A stretch of DNA of 64,000 nucleotides from Plecoglossus altivelis. Lineage: Eukaryota; Chordata; Actinopteri; Osmeriformes; Plecoglossidae. The stretch is from contig BROE01000003.1 in NCBI GenBank assembly GCA_036571765.1, forward strand, positions 5,031,104-5,095,103, read 5' to 3'. A program made the translations under genes and the position numbers. Numbering within the stretch: the stretch's first letter is position 1; every line of letters begins with the position of its first letter. Below are positions 1-13,748 of the stretch, one piece after another. The notes beneath the pieces are model-generated. The model made no database searches. It was not told the DNA's origin and saw only the letters and a list, made by a program, of their open reading frames with translations.

Positions 1-529
1 AGCACAGCACTCAAGCCCCTGCTGGGAACCAACAAAAGGTAGGAATCCACAGAAAAATGTTAACTCAAGTTCTCCCCCCCCTCCCCTTCTCTCTCCCTCT
101 CTCTCTCTTTCTTTTCCTTTTCTTTCCCTCAGACTCCTTCCCTCCCTCTCCTTTTTCCTCTCGTTCACAGCTGGGGTATTTAGCATGTCCCGCTAAAGCG
201 TTCACACAGCTACGAGAACAGCAAACACACACACACACACGTTCGCCAATGAACGTGCGCACACACACACACACTCACCGAAGAGGACAGACTCACCAGA
301 TAGTTCATTTTGGGCCCGGTGGTTAGGTCCGTGTGAGAGAGCTTTGTCCAGGGCTGAGATGGGAGCCCTTGCGGCTGCTCTCCCCGTCTGGCTACCAGCG
401 GGCTAACTTCCCAGGGTGTGTGTGAACCTGGCTGGTGATCTCTGGCTGAAGTAGACCCTAACACATTTTCCTTCTACTGTGATCTCACACAGGAAGAATG
501 ACACTGTCTATCCTCTCCCTCTCCTTCCT

Positions 530-580
<51 letters not shown>

Positions 581-2069
581 CTCTCTTTCTCCCCACCTCT
601 TTCTCTGCCCTTACTCGCTATCGCTCTCTCCCCCCTTGTCTTCTCTCTCTTTCTCCAACTCCCTCACTCTCTGTCTCCGACTCTCTCCAGCCTGAGGAAG
701 AATGCGCAGTAACCCGACACTCCCCCCCCTCCCCAGTTCCTGCACAATCCCGACATTCCCTCTCCTGGTCTATGATTGGCCGAAGGTCCTCTTCTTATGC
801 TAATGAGCTTTGCCCTCTCTCTCCCCCTGGCTGTGTAGAGAGCTCACTGCCTCAGCTGCAGCTCTCAGGAACACACACCAACATGCCACACACACACATG
901 TCACACACACACATGCCACACACACACATGCCACACACACACCAACATGCCACACACACATGCCACACACACTAATGCCACACACACACATTTATAAGAC
1001 ACCATCTTTCTTGCCTTGTATTATTCAAATCTAGAGTCGATATATTCTACATTTCCTCACACACAACCACACACACCAAAAAACACAATTACATCCACTG
1101 TACACCATATATTGTGCTTCCATATTACTGACACTGAGTGTGTATTCAACCATCTTTAAGTTAGGGGCTTCCAGGATACCCTTTAGGGAACACGACAGAT
1201 ACAGATACAAACACTCCTATGGTTGAGATCATGGGTGCAAATTCCCTGCAGAGCCAGTCCAGGAATGACATTACACCATCACATTAACACACCACACACA
1301 CACAGATTATACCATCACATTAACACACCACGCACTCATACACACACACACACACACACAGATTACACCATCGACATCGCCTCACCCCCCAATCCAATTA
1401 GTCTGTCCATCTCTGCCAGGCCCCCATCAGTAATCAGCTAATGTGTGCCTCCCATCTCCACCCCAACCCCCACATCTGGACACAGCAGTCAACCCCCTCG
1501 CCCCCCCCCCTCCCCCAAACACACAACACAACACAACACCAGTCCAACCCATGGTCCATCTCTGACTGTATTATCTACTGTACCCGACTGGCAACATCAA
1601 CACCTGATCAGCACCACCCTGCCCCACCCTGCCCCACCCTGCTACACCTTGCCCCACCCTGCCACAACCTGCCCTACCCTGCTCCACCCTGCATGACTCC
1701 CAGTACTCCTGGTCCACCTCTTCTACCAGCCAGCCAGCCCTGGTGGTGTACACACACACACCCAAGCACTCACATACATACACCCATATACACACGCTCT
1801 CTCACTCACACACACTTTCACACTCTCTTTGAGAACAGAGTTGTCATGGAGACTTGTGGGGATGTTAAATAGTTGATCATTCCATATCATAATTCTTCAG
1901 CTGTATAAAAGCAATCCTCTTCTTTCTTTTTTTAGGTAAATACAATCATGGAATTAGTACGCAGACAAAGATAAGCTACTAAAAAAAACAAACGGAGGGA
2001 AAACGGTGCGAATATGGAAATACGGAGATACAGTTTCCTGGCGAGTGCAGATGTCTGTCTCTGAACTCA
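1..2069. other. Noncoding, microsatellite-rich
   Basis: No gene is recognised. The stretch holds a pyrimidine tract at about 75-165, a (CT)n run at about 533-577, an AC-rich array at about 870-990 in which ACACACATGCC-type units repeat, AC tracts near 1300-1365, and a CCACCCTGCCC-type short tandem array at about 1615-1695. Open frames here are low-complexity (Ser/Leu or His/Thr) products of dinucleotide repeats and have no splice context, so they are not called as genes. Confidence 0.7.
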
Positions 2070-3320
2070 TCAGCAGCACAGTACAGTAGCACAGGACAGG
2101 ACAGCAGAGCACAGTACAGTAGCACAGGATAGGACAGCAGAGCACAGTACAGTAGCACAGGATAGGACAGCAGAGCACAGTACAGGAGCACAGGACAGGA
2201 CAGCAGAGCACAGTACAGTAGCACAGGATAGGACAGCAGAGCACAGTACAGTAGCACAGTACAGTAGCAGAGCACAGTACAGTAGCACAGTACAGTAGCA
2301 GAGCACAGTACAGTAGCACAGGACAGGACAGCAGAGCACAGTACAGTAGCACAGTACAGTAGCAGAGCACTGTACAGGAGCACAGTACAGTAGCAGAGCA
2401 CAGTACAGTAGCACAGGACAGGACAGCAGAGCACAGTACAGTAGCACAGGATAGGACAGCAGAGCACAGTACAGGAGCACAGGATAGGACAGCAGAGCAC
2501 AGTACAGTAGCAGAGCACAGTACAGTAGCACAGTACAGTAGCAGAGCACTGTACAGGAGCACAGTACAGTAGCACAGGACAGTAGCAGAGCACAGTACAG
2601 TAGCAGAGCACAGTACAGTAGCACAGGACAGGACAGCAGAGCACAGTACAGTAGCACAGGATAGGACAGCAGAGCACAGTACAGTAGCACAGGACAGTAG
2701 CAGAGCACAGTACAGAAGCACAGAAGAGCACAGTACAGCAGCAGAGCACAGTACAGTAGCACAGCACAGTACAGTAGCACAGGATAGGACAGCAGAGCAC
2801 AGTACAGTAGCAGAGCACAGTACAGTAGCACAGGATAAGACAGCAGAGCACAGTACAGTAGCAGAGCACAGTACAGTAGCGCAGCACAGTACAGTAGCAC
2901 AGGAGAGGACAGCAGAGCACAGTCCAGTAGCAGAGCACAGTACAGTAGCACAGCACAGTACAGTACAGTAGCACAGTACAGTAGCAGAGCACAGTACAGT
3001 AGCACAGGACAGTAGCAGAGCACAGTACAGTAGCAGAGCACAGTACAGTAGCACAGCACAGTACAGGAGCACAGGATAGGACAGCACAGCACAGTACAGT
3101 AGCAGAGCACAGTACAGTAGCACAGCACAGTACAGGAGCACAGGATAGGACAGCACAGCACAGGACAGTAGCAGAACACAGTACAGTAGCAGAGCACAGT
3201 ACAGTAGCACAGCACAGTACAGTACAGTAGCACAGTACAGTAGCAGAGCACAGTACAGTAGCACAGGACAGTAGCAGAACACAGTCCAGTAGCACAGGAC
3301 AGGACAGGAGAGTAAAGTCC
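2070..3320. repeat. Minisatellite, ~33-bp and 18-bp related units, about 1.25 kb
   Basis: Units of the form AGCAGAGCACAGTACAGTAG followed by CACAGGAYAGGAC alternate with shorter units lacking the CACAGGAYAGGAC part. The core CACAGTACAG recurs throughout. All three reverse-strand frames stay open across nearly the whole array because stop codons cannot be formed from the unit. The predicted peptides are only Leu/Cys/Tyr/Val/Ala repeats, so the open frames are a property of the repeat and not a gene. Confidence 0.95.
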
Positions 3321-3457
3321 AGTAGAGTGAACGAGCTTGTAGATCGACCGCACAGTCTTGGAGAAACATCATTACTTTCCCCTGCTGCTATGAATGCAGA
3401 ATCCATCATCATCAACAGCTGAAATTAATTCCTTATCCCTGGTTTGTGTGTGTGTGT

Positions 3458-3498
<41 letters not shown>

Positions 3499-4280
3499 TG
3501 TGTGTGGATGCATGATACACTCTGCTGATCAAGGCTGGTTGTTGATGGTTGTACTTCGTTAACCCCTTGTTACCTGCCCTTTCAGTCAGCCTGGCTGCTA
3601 GTAAGTCTGCCAGCTAGTCTGTGAGTCAGTTGGTGAGTCAGTCAGCAAGTACAGTAGCGCGTTTAGTTACTGTAATGATCTCTGAGTTTTAAATGTTGTT
3701 TTGAATCTGAATTTTGGAAGTCATTCAGTCAGTGATTCAGTCAGTGATTCGGTCAGTGATTCAGTCGTGTCATATGGTCCATTGTGAGGCATTTCAAAAG
3801 CTTATGACAATCTTTAAACAACATAAAAATGCACCCCACACACACACATCACCCAGCATGCATTTCCTTTCAGAATGACTTACTTTGTCCCTAAGGGGAA
3901 GCTTAAAAATCACACAAACACATACACACCAACACATACACACCAACACATACACACCAAGACATACACACAAACACATACACACCAACACATACACACC
4001 AACACATACACACAAACACATACACACAAACACATACACACAAATACATACACACAACAAACACATACACACAAACACATACACACAAACACATACACAC
4101 ATATACACAAACATATACAAACACACAAATGCTGTATTTCATCTTGTAAAGGATAAGACTGCTATCTGTAATTTTCAGGAAACAGACCATAAACCCCCTT
4201 ATGGGACAACTGTAATCCCAGGACAAACACACACACATATAGACATGCACACACACACACACACACACGTAGACACGCAC

Positions 4281-4322
<42 letters not shown>

Positions 4323-4680
4323 ACCTCCCTTCCACCCAGGGGTAACAGGATTGATCTGTTCAGACTCCCTATTAATTTCCATAGATAATTGCATTTGTTT
4401 ATTGTGTGATTTTGAATATTTCATTTTCTATTTGTTAGTCTTATCTGCAAAGCTTGTTAATTTTACGGGATGATTAAAAAGCACAGAGTGAAGCATAGTC
4501 TAATCAGTGCTAGCTCACTAAGCCGTCTGTGTCTGTTGGGATCCTCAGCTACACACTCCGCCTGTCTGTCTCTCTCCCCACCTGTCTGTCTGTCTATCTC
4601 CCCACCAGTCTGTCTGTCTGTGTGTGTGTCTGTCTCTCCGCCTGTCTGTGTGTCTGTCAGTGTGTCTCCCTCCCCACCTA

Positions 4681-4740
<60 letters not shown>

Positions 4741-5002
4741 CATCTGTGAGTGCATCTGTGATGCGTCTGTCTCAAGCTGTCTCTCACTACCTACCTATTA
4801 GAGGGTTGAGATTTGACAGGTCAGAGAGGGTGGAGGGTGAGACAGATATGAAAGGGTGGAGGTTAGACTGGGTGTGAGCGAGGTAGGAGGGGCTGGGGGT
4901 GAGCTGGAGAGAGGGGGCTACAACTCTGATTCTACATTCTGAAGGGTTCCACAGAGACCTGCAGCCACACTGCAGAAACCGCTACAGTGACAAATTACAT
5001 CA

Positions 5003-5053
<51 letters not shown>

Positions 5054-5849
5054 CAGTCTCTCTTTCCTTCTGTCTCTCTCTCTCCCCTGTGTCCCCTCCC
5101 CCATGTGGAATGCAGGAATGTGGTGTTTAGCCACCAATCAGCAGCCAGCTATCTCACACGCATATATATACACACAACTATATACTTACACAAAGGTTTG
5201 ATTACAAAAATGTATACATACACACATACACAAACACAGATATACATACACACAGACATTCATATACATACGTACATATACAGACGCACTCTGAACCAGA
5301 CTATACCCTTGTTTTTCTATCACATACCAGAGTATACCCTAGAAAGCTCCCGTACATCAATCACAAACACTGTGCACACTCATTCAACACCCAGATATGG
5401 ATCTGTGACGACCAACCAAAAAAAAGCGTTCTCTCGAAAGCGTTCTTACATGATGGATAACTCATCCGTTTCCAGGCGGCACATACACCCGGCTCACACC
5501 AAGAGCCTGCCGTAGCCATGACAACACATTATGGGACTAATGAGAGAGAGAAAGGAGGGCTTGGAGGTGAAAGGTCAAAGGTCGCAGACATATAATGAGA
5601 TGTTCTGCGATGATTGCTGCATTTCAAAGGCCTCCGTCTGTGTCAACAGTTCCAGTCTTCAGGGAGACAGGAGGAGAAGATGAGACTAGCCTGCAGGTCA
5701 CTTTCTACACTGTCTTCATCACATCAGACGCAACAACACTCGGAATTGACATTGTGGTTGGCTTGAATACTTAAAATACTGGGATGATGTGCGGCGATAG
5801 TCTGATAAAGACTTCTGTTGTGGAGGACTGGTACCAGAACGGATGTTGT
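3321..5849. other. Noncoding, microsatellites
   Basis: Unique AT-balanced sequence alternates with a (GT)n run at about 3444-3497, GTCAGTGATTCA-type short repeats at about 3720-3770, an array of about 12-bp ACACAAACACAT units at about 3905-4125, (AC)n at about 4245-4321, (CTGT)n at about 4560-4740 and (CT)n at about 5007-5050. No exon with a supported product is seen. Confidence 0.7.
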
Positions 5850-6120
5850 GGAGATGTTCACCAGAGTGGTGGAGATATTCACCAGAGTTATGGAGATGTT
5901 CACCAGGGTCTGGAGATGTTCACCAGAGTTCTGGAGATGTTCACCAGAGTTATGGAGACATTCACCAGAGTTATGCAGATGTTCACCAGAGTTATGGAGA
6001 TGTTCACTAGAGTTATGGAGATGTTCACCAGAGTTATGGAGATGTTCACTAGAGTTATGGAGATGTTCACCAGAGTTATGGAGACATTCACCAGAGTTAT
6101 GGAGATGTTCACCAGAGGTG
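5850..6120. repeat. 21-bp minisatellite
   Basis: About 12 copies of GTTATGGAGATGTTCACCAGA with scattered substitutions. The unit is a multiple of three, so two forward frames and one reverse frame remain open and give 7-residue repeats. No start context, flanking coding sequence or splice support suggests that it is translated. Confidence 0.93.
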
Positions 6121-9100
6121 AAGTGGAGTGGTGAATGTGGTCTACAGCTCTCACCCTCCAGGCATCACAGCACCCAGGCATCACAGCACCCCAACCTTAA
6201 GTCATGTCCAGCTCCCACATAGACACATTCATCAGCAGGAGTATGTGTGGATGAGGTCCAGGTTTCAGAAAACATGTCATGAGTTAAAACTGAGGGAAGG
6301 ATGGAAATGGTCTTCCCCTCTTCTCCACCACACCCCACCCTCTCTCTTTCCCCTTGTCCTCTTCCTCCTCTATCCCCTCAACCTCCAATGACCTCCACGG
6401 AAGGATATAGTATGTCAGAGATGTCAATCAGAGCGCAGTGGCGTCACCCGGTGGTGAGCAGGGGGTGATGCAGTTTGTTGGCTCCAAGAGAAGATTTTTG
6501 AGAGGATGGTGAAGGCAGCAAAAATAGAGAAGGTGGGAGAAAGAGAGTGGTCTGGCATGTACCAGGTCCAATATTTCTTCACTACTGTAAACATACACTG
6601 TAAACACCCCCCCTCACAAACACACACACACACACTTAAACAATATTCCCCCCCACACACACACACATGCAATCCTAACCGCTCTGTTGAAGATGCCAGG
6701 CCAGGACGTGAGTCGATCAAGTTATCCTACATCTACACACTCTACTCCTGAACATCAAAAGTTACCCTACTGTTATTATGGGATGCTTATTCGTACTATG
6801 GGCTCCACGCCATGCTTGATCTAGAACCTTCTCTCGAGCCAGCACGCCACTCCATGCTGTGGGTTACCTACCTCTGCTGGCGCCCCTTGCAGGCAGTCGA
6901 AGATCTTACAGAACACCTGGATGAAGGGGAGGGCCACGGTGAGATCACAGAGACATCAGAACCCAGCACACAGAAACACCTTGCCAGCTTGAAGCAGCCC
7001 TGGGAGGTGTGTGTGTGCATGTCTGTGCGTGCTTGTAAATGCCTGTGTGTGTGTGTGTGTGTGTCTGTGCGTGTGTGAGCGTGAGTGTGTGCGAGTGTCA
7101 GGGTGTGTGAGAGCATGTGAGTGTGTCTATTTTCCCCTCTGTGTCTCACTCAGGGAGTGAGACACTCTGGTGGTGGCTGCCGTGGTAACGCGGTCTCCAG
7201 AGCACGTTGAGGCAGGTCTCTCTGGTTCCACACAAAACGACCTGCTGTTGACACAGCTGCTGTTGTGTCTTCCTCCTTCCTCCTTCCTCTCTCCCTCTCT
7301 CTGTCCCACTATCTCTCCCCCTTACTTTCTTTCTCACCGTCTCTCTCCCTCTCCCTCTCCTTCTTTCACTGTTTCTTTCTCTCTACGTCCTCCTCCCTCG
7401 GTCCCTCCCTCCCTCCCTGCCTCTGTAATTCTTTCTCTTTCCTTCTCCCCCACTGTCTCTCCCTCGCCTTCTCTTCCCCTCTCTCTCCTCTCTTCCATCA
7501 CAATCAGAAGCCCAGCTATTCCCTCATTTTCCATTACGTTGTGCGTTCCGTGTTGGTCATTCATTCACAAATCTGTATACCTATTGTCACCGACATCGCG
7601 TGCTAATGACAGCCACAGATCCAAGAGGCCGTATCCACCTGATTGGATAACAGCCATCTGTTGGGCGGTATGTCATCTTTGTTTTGTCCCTGCTCACTGT
7701 AAACACCATCCTCTGACCTTCACGCCTCAGAGAGAGATGGTGCCACTAACGTTGGGTATTTGGAGACTCTCTTTCAGTGGCTTGGTACTACTAAATCCAG
7801 AAGCTGGACTGAAAGTCCTATTATTTACAGGGACACACAGAACTCCCCCCATATCCTTTCAAGGTATTCACACAACACAAAGACGACATAATCCAAGCCA
7901 ATATAATAAGACAACTGTAAATGCTTTTCAGCCTGACAAACAGACACACACAAGCATTTAAGCCCCCAAATACACCTACACACACGCACCTTTAACCCCA
8001 CACACACGCTCCCACACAGACCTGTGGGTTGAGCCATCACAATACCAACCCTGGGTTAGAGCAAGCAGGGTTACTATGGTGACCGGGCCTGGTGGGGGCT
8101 GATGAGTCAGACTGCGATGGGAGCTAATCTATCCTAACACACACACTTATAGTACACACTGACATACAGACACACACACACACATTTACAGTACACACAC
8201 ACACACAGACATACACACAGACGTATAGATAATGAGCAGATCAACTGAGTTCACTCTAGCGGATATGTATTTGTTCTCCACCTCATTCGTGTCAAACTCC
8301 CACCACATATCTTTGTATCAGTGCGTATAAACCTTAACCTGAAAAAGAACCATCCAAACCTTTACTGGGCAAGGACCCAGTTCACCTGGCCCATTCTACC
8401 CAAGACATGACAAGACAAGTCCACAATCTTCATCACTGGACATGTGTGTGTGTGTGTGTGTCTGTGTCTGTTATCTGAGTGAGTTGTGTCTGTGATGAGT
8501 GAGTGTATGTACTGTGTAAGTGTGTTTGTTGTGTGTGTTGTGTGTGTGTTGTGTATGTGTTGTGTGTGTGTGTTGTGTGTGTGTGTTGTGTGTGTGTTGT
8601 GTGTGTGTTGTGTGTGTGTGTTGTGTGTGTGTGTGTTGTGTGTGTGTGTGTGTGTTGTGTCTGCAGCCAGTCAGTTAGCACCACAATGTTGTTTGCTGCT
8701 CCAGCCCTGCAGGTAATAGAACTCAGCTCTGTCCAATTAACATCACCCTGGAGAGGGGGAGGGAGAAAGGGAGGTGGGGGAGGGAGGGATACACAGAGGG
8801 ACGGTTGGAGAGAGAGGTAGAGCTAGAGAGGGAGAGCGAGTGGGAGGGATAGAGAGAGAGAGGGAGGGAGCGAGACAGAGAGGGAGGGAGAGCGAAAGAC
8901 AGAGGGGAGGGAGAACGAGAGAAATGGAGGGAGGGAGGAGGAGATGGAATATGAATAGATAAAAGAGAGGAGCGGCAGAGGGCCAGAGGCAGGGAGCGGC
9001 AGGTTGAATTAAAACTCAGGAGCATGGAAGCCCTGCAGTTCTGTGCAACCGCAAAATCACACCCAACAGCCAACAGCAGACTGTAGAAGGTATCAGATAC

Positions 9101-9599
9101 CTAGCTGCCAGCTAGCCATCTATACCAGTACAGCTGAGCGTCACCTCCATCTGCTGTTCATCTCACACACACACCCTGATCCTCAGTAACTCCCTTACAA
9201 CTGACTGACCAATCACATTTCACACACACTCCTTTGTCTTTCGGTGGGCTCTGGATCCCTATCGCTTCCGCTCTCTTTCTCGTCCTCTCTCCCCCTAAGT
9301 CTTTCTGTCATCCTCTGTCTGTTCCTTCTCACGCGCCTTGTCTCTGATTCTCTTACCCGCCATTCCTATAACCCCCCCCCCCTCATCTCTCTCCCCCCTG
9401 AGATCCCCACATTTCAGACACTGTTCAGTGATTTGTCCAGCTAGCTCGACAGCATAGCGCCTGGGCAGGGTCAACCAGTGCGTACACACATTAAACACAC
9501 AGGCTCACTACATACACGAGTACAAACATGCACCAACCCCTAGGAATACAGTCATGCAGGCACACAATGACACACATCGCTCTGAATCAGCATCAAACA
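6121..9599. other. Noncoding, mixed unique and simple repeats
   Basis: Contains AC tracts at about 6618-6665, a GT tract at about 7046-7075, a pyrimidine-rich block at about 7265-7500, a compound GTGTTGTGTGTGT array at about 8440-8660, and a purine-rich block at about 8750-8960. A short exon-like island at 6872-6916 on the minus strand (pyrimidine-rich acceptor, GAG/GTAGGT donor) has no recognisable product. Confidence 0.6.
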
Positions 9600-10440
9600 G
9601 GAGAGAGGAGGGGAGGGATTTAGGAGAGAGGAGAGGAGGTTAGAGACGAGAGGGGTGGAGAGAGGAGAGGAGGGTAGAGGGCAGAGGGGAGGAGAGAGGA
9701 GGGTAGAGGGAAGAGGGGAGGAGAGAGGAGAAGAGGGTAGAGAGAAGAGGGGAGGAGAGAGGAGGGTAGAGAGAAGAGGGGAGGAGAGGAGAGGAGAGAG
9801 AAGAGGAGAAGAGGGGAGGAGAAGGGAGAGAGGAGGGTAGAGAGAAGAGGGGAGGAGAAGGGAGAGAGGAGGTTAAAGAGAAGAGGGGAGGAGAAGGGAG
9901 AGAGGAGGGTAGAGAGAAGAGGGGAGGAGAAGGGAGAGAAGAGGGTAGAGAGAAGAGGGGAGGAGAGAGGAGAGAGGAGGGTAGAGAGAAGAGGGGAGGA
10001 GAGAGGAGAGTTTCTCCCTGGAGTAGAGAGGAGACCAGGACTCTTTTTATATCCTCCAAAGTAGAGTAGGCTAATTAGAACACCAGTTCTACTTTGCACC
10101 ATCGCCCCCGTCACAACCCAGACTCACACCGCCTGGACTGTCTCAGTGCTACGCAGCCTTAGAGCCCATCCACACTGAAGAAGCAGACAGGAAAACACTG
10201 ATGCTCTAGAGAGGAGGGGTAGACAGGAGAGGTGAGATGAGGGCTGGAGAGGAGAGGAGAGAAGGGGAGGAGAGGAAAGGTGAGGGGAGATGAGGCTAGA
10301 TGGAGAGGAGCGTAAAACAAAGGTGGAGAGATGGAGAGGAGAGATGGAGAGGAGGAGAGATGGAGAGGAGGAGAGATGGAGAGGAGAGATGGAGAGGGGA
10401 GGATGAGAGATGGAGAGGAAAAGAGGAAAGATTGAGGCAA
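9600..10440. repeat. Purine-rich (GA/GGA) imperfect tandem arrays
   Basis: Two blocks of AG-only sequence at about 9600-10020 and 10200-10440. The first is built from units resembling GAGAGAAGAGGGGAGGAGA with GGGTAGA spacers; the second from GATGGAGAGGAG-type units. Such polypurine-polypyrimidine sequence can adopt triplex or other non-B structure. Unique sequence separates the blocks at about 10021-10199. Confidence 0.85.
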
Positions 10441-11143
10441 GAGAGGCTATAGAGGAGTGCAGGAGGGAGCGCTGGAATAATATTAGTGATTGCACTCCCC
10501 ACACTGTCAATCAGCTGTCAATTCTAGCCCTCACTGGGACCTAGAGGCTGGGGGGAGGGGCTTAGAGAGATGCAGGGCTGACAGAACACTGGGTGTGAGG
10601 TCACAGATAACACCAAGGTCACCTATTCTCAGAGGAGGACAGTGGAGACATCCATCAGTGTGTGTGTTTGTGTGTTTGCGTGTGTGTCTGTGTGTGTGTG
10701 TGTGCGAGAGAGTGTGTCAACCTTAGAGGTAAATAAACTATGACAGCTGTGGGGGCTCATAGCTAGAGGCAAAAAAGGAGGGGTTAAATACCTCTATGGG
10801 TGGTCATAACATGCACCATCTGACTGACACACTCGGGTCCGCGGGTAAAATGTGTGTGTGCTTTAGATCAGTCATGGTAGAAACATCTGATCCCACAGCC
10901 CCCTATAGCCAATCATTACCACCCGTGGCTAATCAACCAATCAGGATCTGAGAGTAGCAATGGGGTGTGAAAATCCGACCTGCTTTCAAAATCCAAACAC
11001 ATCCTCAATTACATCCCAGAGCATCGCCCTTCCTCTAATATCTTGCTCTCCTTCATTCCTCCTTTCTTTTGGGTGATATTCTCATTTCCTTTCTCCCTCT
11101 CTCTCTCTGTCTCTCTCTCTCTCTCTCTGTCTCCCTCTTTCTT

Positions 11144-11197
<54 letters not shown>

Positions 11198-11657
11198 TCT
11201 CTCTCTCTATCTCTCTCTCGTTCCCCCTCCGCCTCAAGTCAATACTGTAAGAAAATGCTTTATTGGCATTTATGAGTTGAAAAAGAAAACATGAAAAAAC
11301 CCTCATTTATAAATCTACCAAGAACGGTAGAATAAGCAGACACCAGGGGGCATTACTGAATTACTATCCTCTTCGATGTCCATCAAGATCCTTCTTACTG
11401 TCTCCATCCCTTCTCTAAAACCCAGACTCCCTACACACCCCTGACCTGTTAATGAACTTGAATCCAGTAATTCCAGCTCGGCTCTAACCTCATTCCACAA
11501 GCACACACACACAGACAGACAGACCCCGATGAGCAGTAAAGCAAGATGACTTGTGGAGACAGAACATTAGAGGGCTGCTGGTGAATTAAAGCCTAATCTG
11601 GTGTGAGAGATGAGAGACTGGAGTATCTAGCTGCCTCCTAGCTGCTGCAACCCGCTC

Positions 11658-11705
<48 letters not shown>

Positions 11706-11828
11706 TCTCTCTATGTCTCTCTCTCTCTCTGTCTCTCTCTCCCTCTCTGTCTCTCTCTCTCTCTCTCTGTCTCTCTCTCCCTCTCTGTCTCTCTCTCTCT
11801 CTCCCTCTCTGTCTCTCTCTCTCTCTCC

Positions 11829-11880
<52 letters not shown>

Positions 11881-12030
11881 CCCTTTCTCTCTCTCCCTTT
11901 CTTTCTCCCACTCTCTCGCTGTATCGCTTTCCCTCTCTTTCTCTCAGTTTCTGTGTCACTCCCTTTCCCCCCTTCTCTCTTTCTATTTCTCTCTCGGTAT
12001 CTCTCTCTCTGTCACCCCCTTGCCTGCCCC

Positions 12031-12082
<52 letters not shown>

Positions 12083-12775
12083 CTTGCACTGTTTGCCCTC
12101 CCACGCCTGCAGAGGAAGGCTCAGTTCTCCAGTGAACTGCCCTGTGCCCGGTCTACATTTCCTCAGACAGGACGGCCAGCAAAGGAAACGCCAAAGCGAG
12201 GCCGAGCGAGGGCGAGCGAGTGCAAGCCGGACCCGCTCGTTAGCTCCTCCGCCCGCTCTCCCGGCGCGTGGCAGCGAGTCCTCTCGTGCCACGGAGGGCT
12301 CGCCAGCCCGCGCTGCAGACATGTCACAGCACATAAGACTGCTCCGAACACGCGTGACCTACATTCCCTTAATGGACCTGAGGGGTGTGCGTGAGGACTG
12401 CAGGCTGCAGCAAACACACGCAAATGAAGTTAAACACACACATTAACACAAACGCACACACGGAGTCGGTCTCCTCGGAATGTATGTCAGGGACCTCGCT
12501 GTTCAGGCTATTTGCTTTATTTTCTTGCTATTTTTGCTGCTGGTGCTTTGACTTTTACATTTCTATACTTTTGTCCCTTTTCATGCCACTACTTAGCTGT
12601 AGTTGGCCATGACACCAGAACGTCCTTATCCTGAGCAGCCTGGTGTTGTACTGTGCACATGACAAGAAGTCTCTTTCACTTGACTTTGACACGGAAACGA
12701 GCTATTCCACAGCGTGGCGACAGAGACGAGAACGAGAGCTATTATTACAGCGAGAGAGACCGATATTACACTTAC
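10441..12775. other. Noncoding, large (CT)n arrays and a GC-rich island
   Basis: (CT)n-type arrays occupy about 11090-11220 and 11660-12080, with interrupted CTCTCTGTCTC and CTCTCCCTCTC units. A GC- and CpG-rich stretch lies at about 12165-12320. It could be a small CpG island, but no transcript start or coding exon can be supported. The remainder is unique sequence with no recognised gene. Confidence 0.6.
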
Positions 12776-12824
12776 GTATATACATATACCAGCTACCATC
12801 ATGGTAACTGGTATATGTATATAC
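12776..12824. repeat. 49-bp near-perfect palindrome
   Basis: The left arm GTATATACATATACCAG (12776-12792) is exactly the reverse complement of the right arm CTGGTATATGTATATAC (12808-12824). The 15-nt centre itself contains TACCAT-C-ATGGTA, so only one base pair (12793/12807) mismatches around the central base at 12800. It can form a long hairpin or cruciform. Confidence 0.95.
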
Positions 12825-13336
12825 ACTGGAGGATACGCGAGTCCTCTTCACTGTGGACTGCTTTGACAACATTGTTTAACCTGAACATTTATGCCACCAT
12901 TGAAGCCCGTTGAACTGAACTGAATAGAGAGCTGTCGGCCAGCGTCCCTCTATGGAGGCAGGGCACTGCCTCAGAGGCAGGTCTGCAGCTAGAGTCTGCC
13001 CTGGTAAGGTTCATGGGCTGCTGACGGCAGGGAGGATAAATCAACAAAAGATTTCAGCACCATTCAGCTCTCTCGCTAACACACAAGAGCGCCGCGCGCA
13101 GTCTCTCTCTCTTTAACCTCTCACACACAGTCTCTCTCTCTTTCTCTCTCTAACTATCTCTCTCTCACACACACAGTCTATCTCTCTCTAACCTTCTCTC
13201 ACACACAGTCTATCTCTCTCTCTCAAACCCACTCACAGACAGTCTCTCTCTCTCTAACCTGCTCACACACACTGGCTCTCCCTCACTCACACTCACACGC
13301 ATAGTCCCACTCTCTCTAACCTGCTCACACACACCG

Positions 13337-13370
<34 letters not shown>

Positions 13371-13688
13371 AAACCCTCTCACACACATAGACTCTCTCTC
13401 TCTACCCTTCTCTCACACACTGGCTCTCTCTCTCAAATCCACTCACATAGTCTCTCTCTAACCTTTCCTCACACTCTGTCTCTCTCTAACCTGCTTGCAC
13501 ACACCAACTCTCTCGTGAGCATTCCAGTGTGCTGTGACCTTTACACAGATACCATTCTGCTACACCCTAATTCCACAGCCATTAGCTTGTTAATGTGTGA
13601 ACGGAGATCTGATAGAACCATTAGCCCCCGTGTTAAATTGGTACTATGTGCGTTCTTGTGATGTTTGTATTATGCGTGTGCGTGTGCG

Positions 13689-13748
<60 letters not shown>

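Noticed and set aside
6872..6916. 45-nt minus-strand exon-like island VFCKIFDCLQGAPAE; the plus strand of the same place also looks exon-like
   Set aside because: Both strands show splice-like flanks, which indicates chance; no linked exon or family match.
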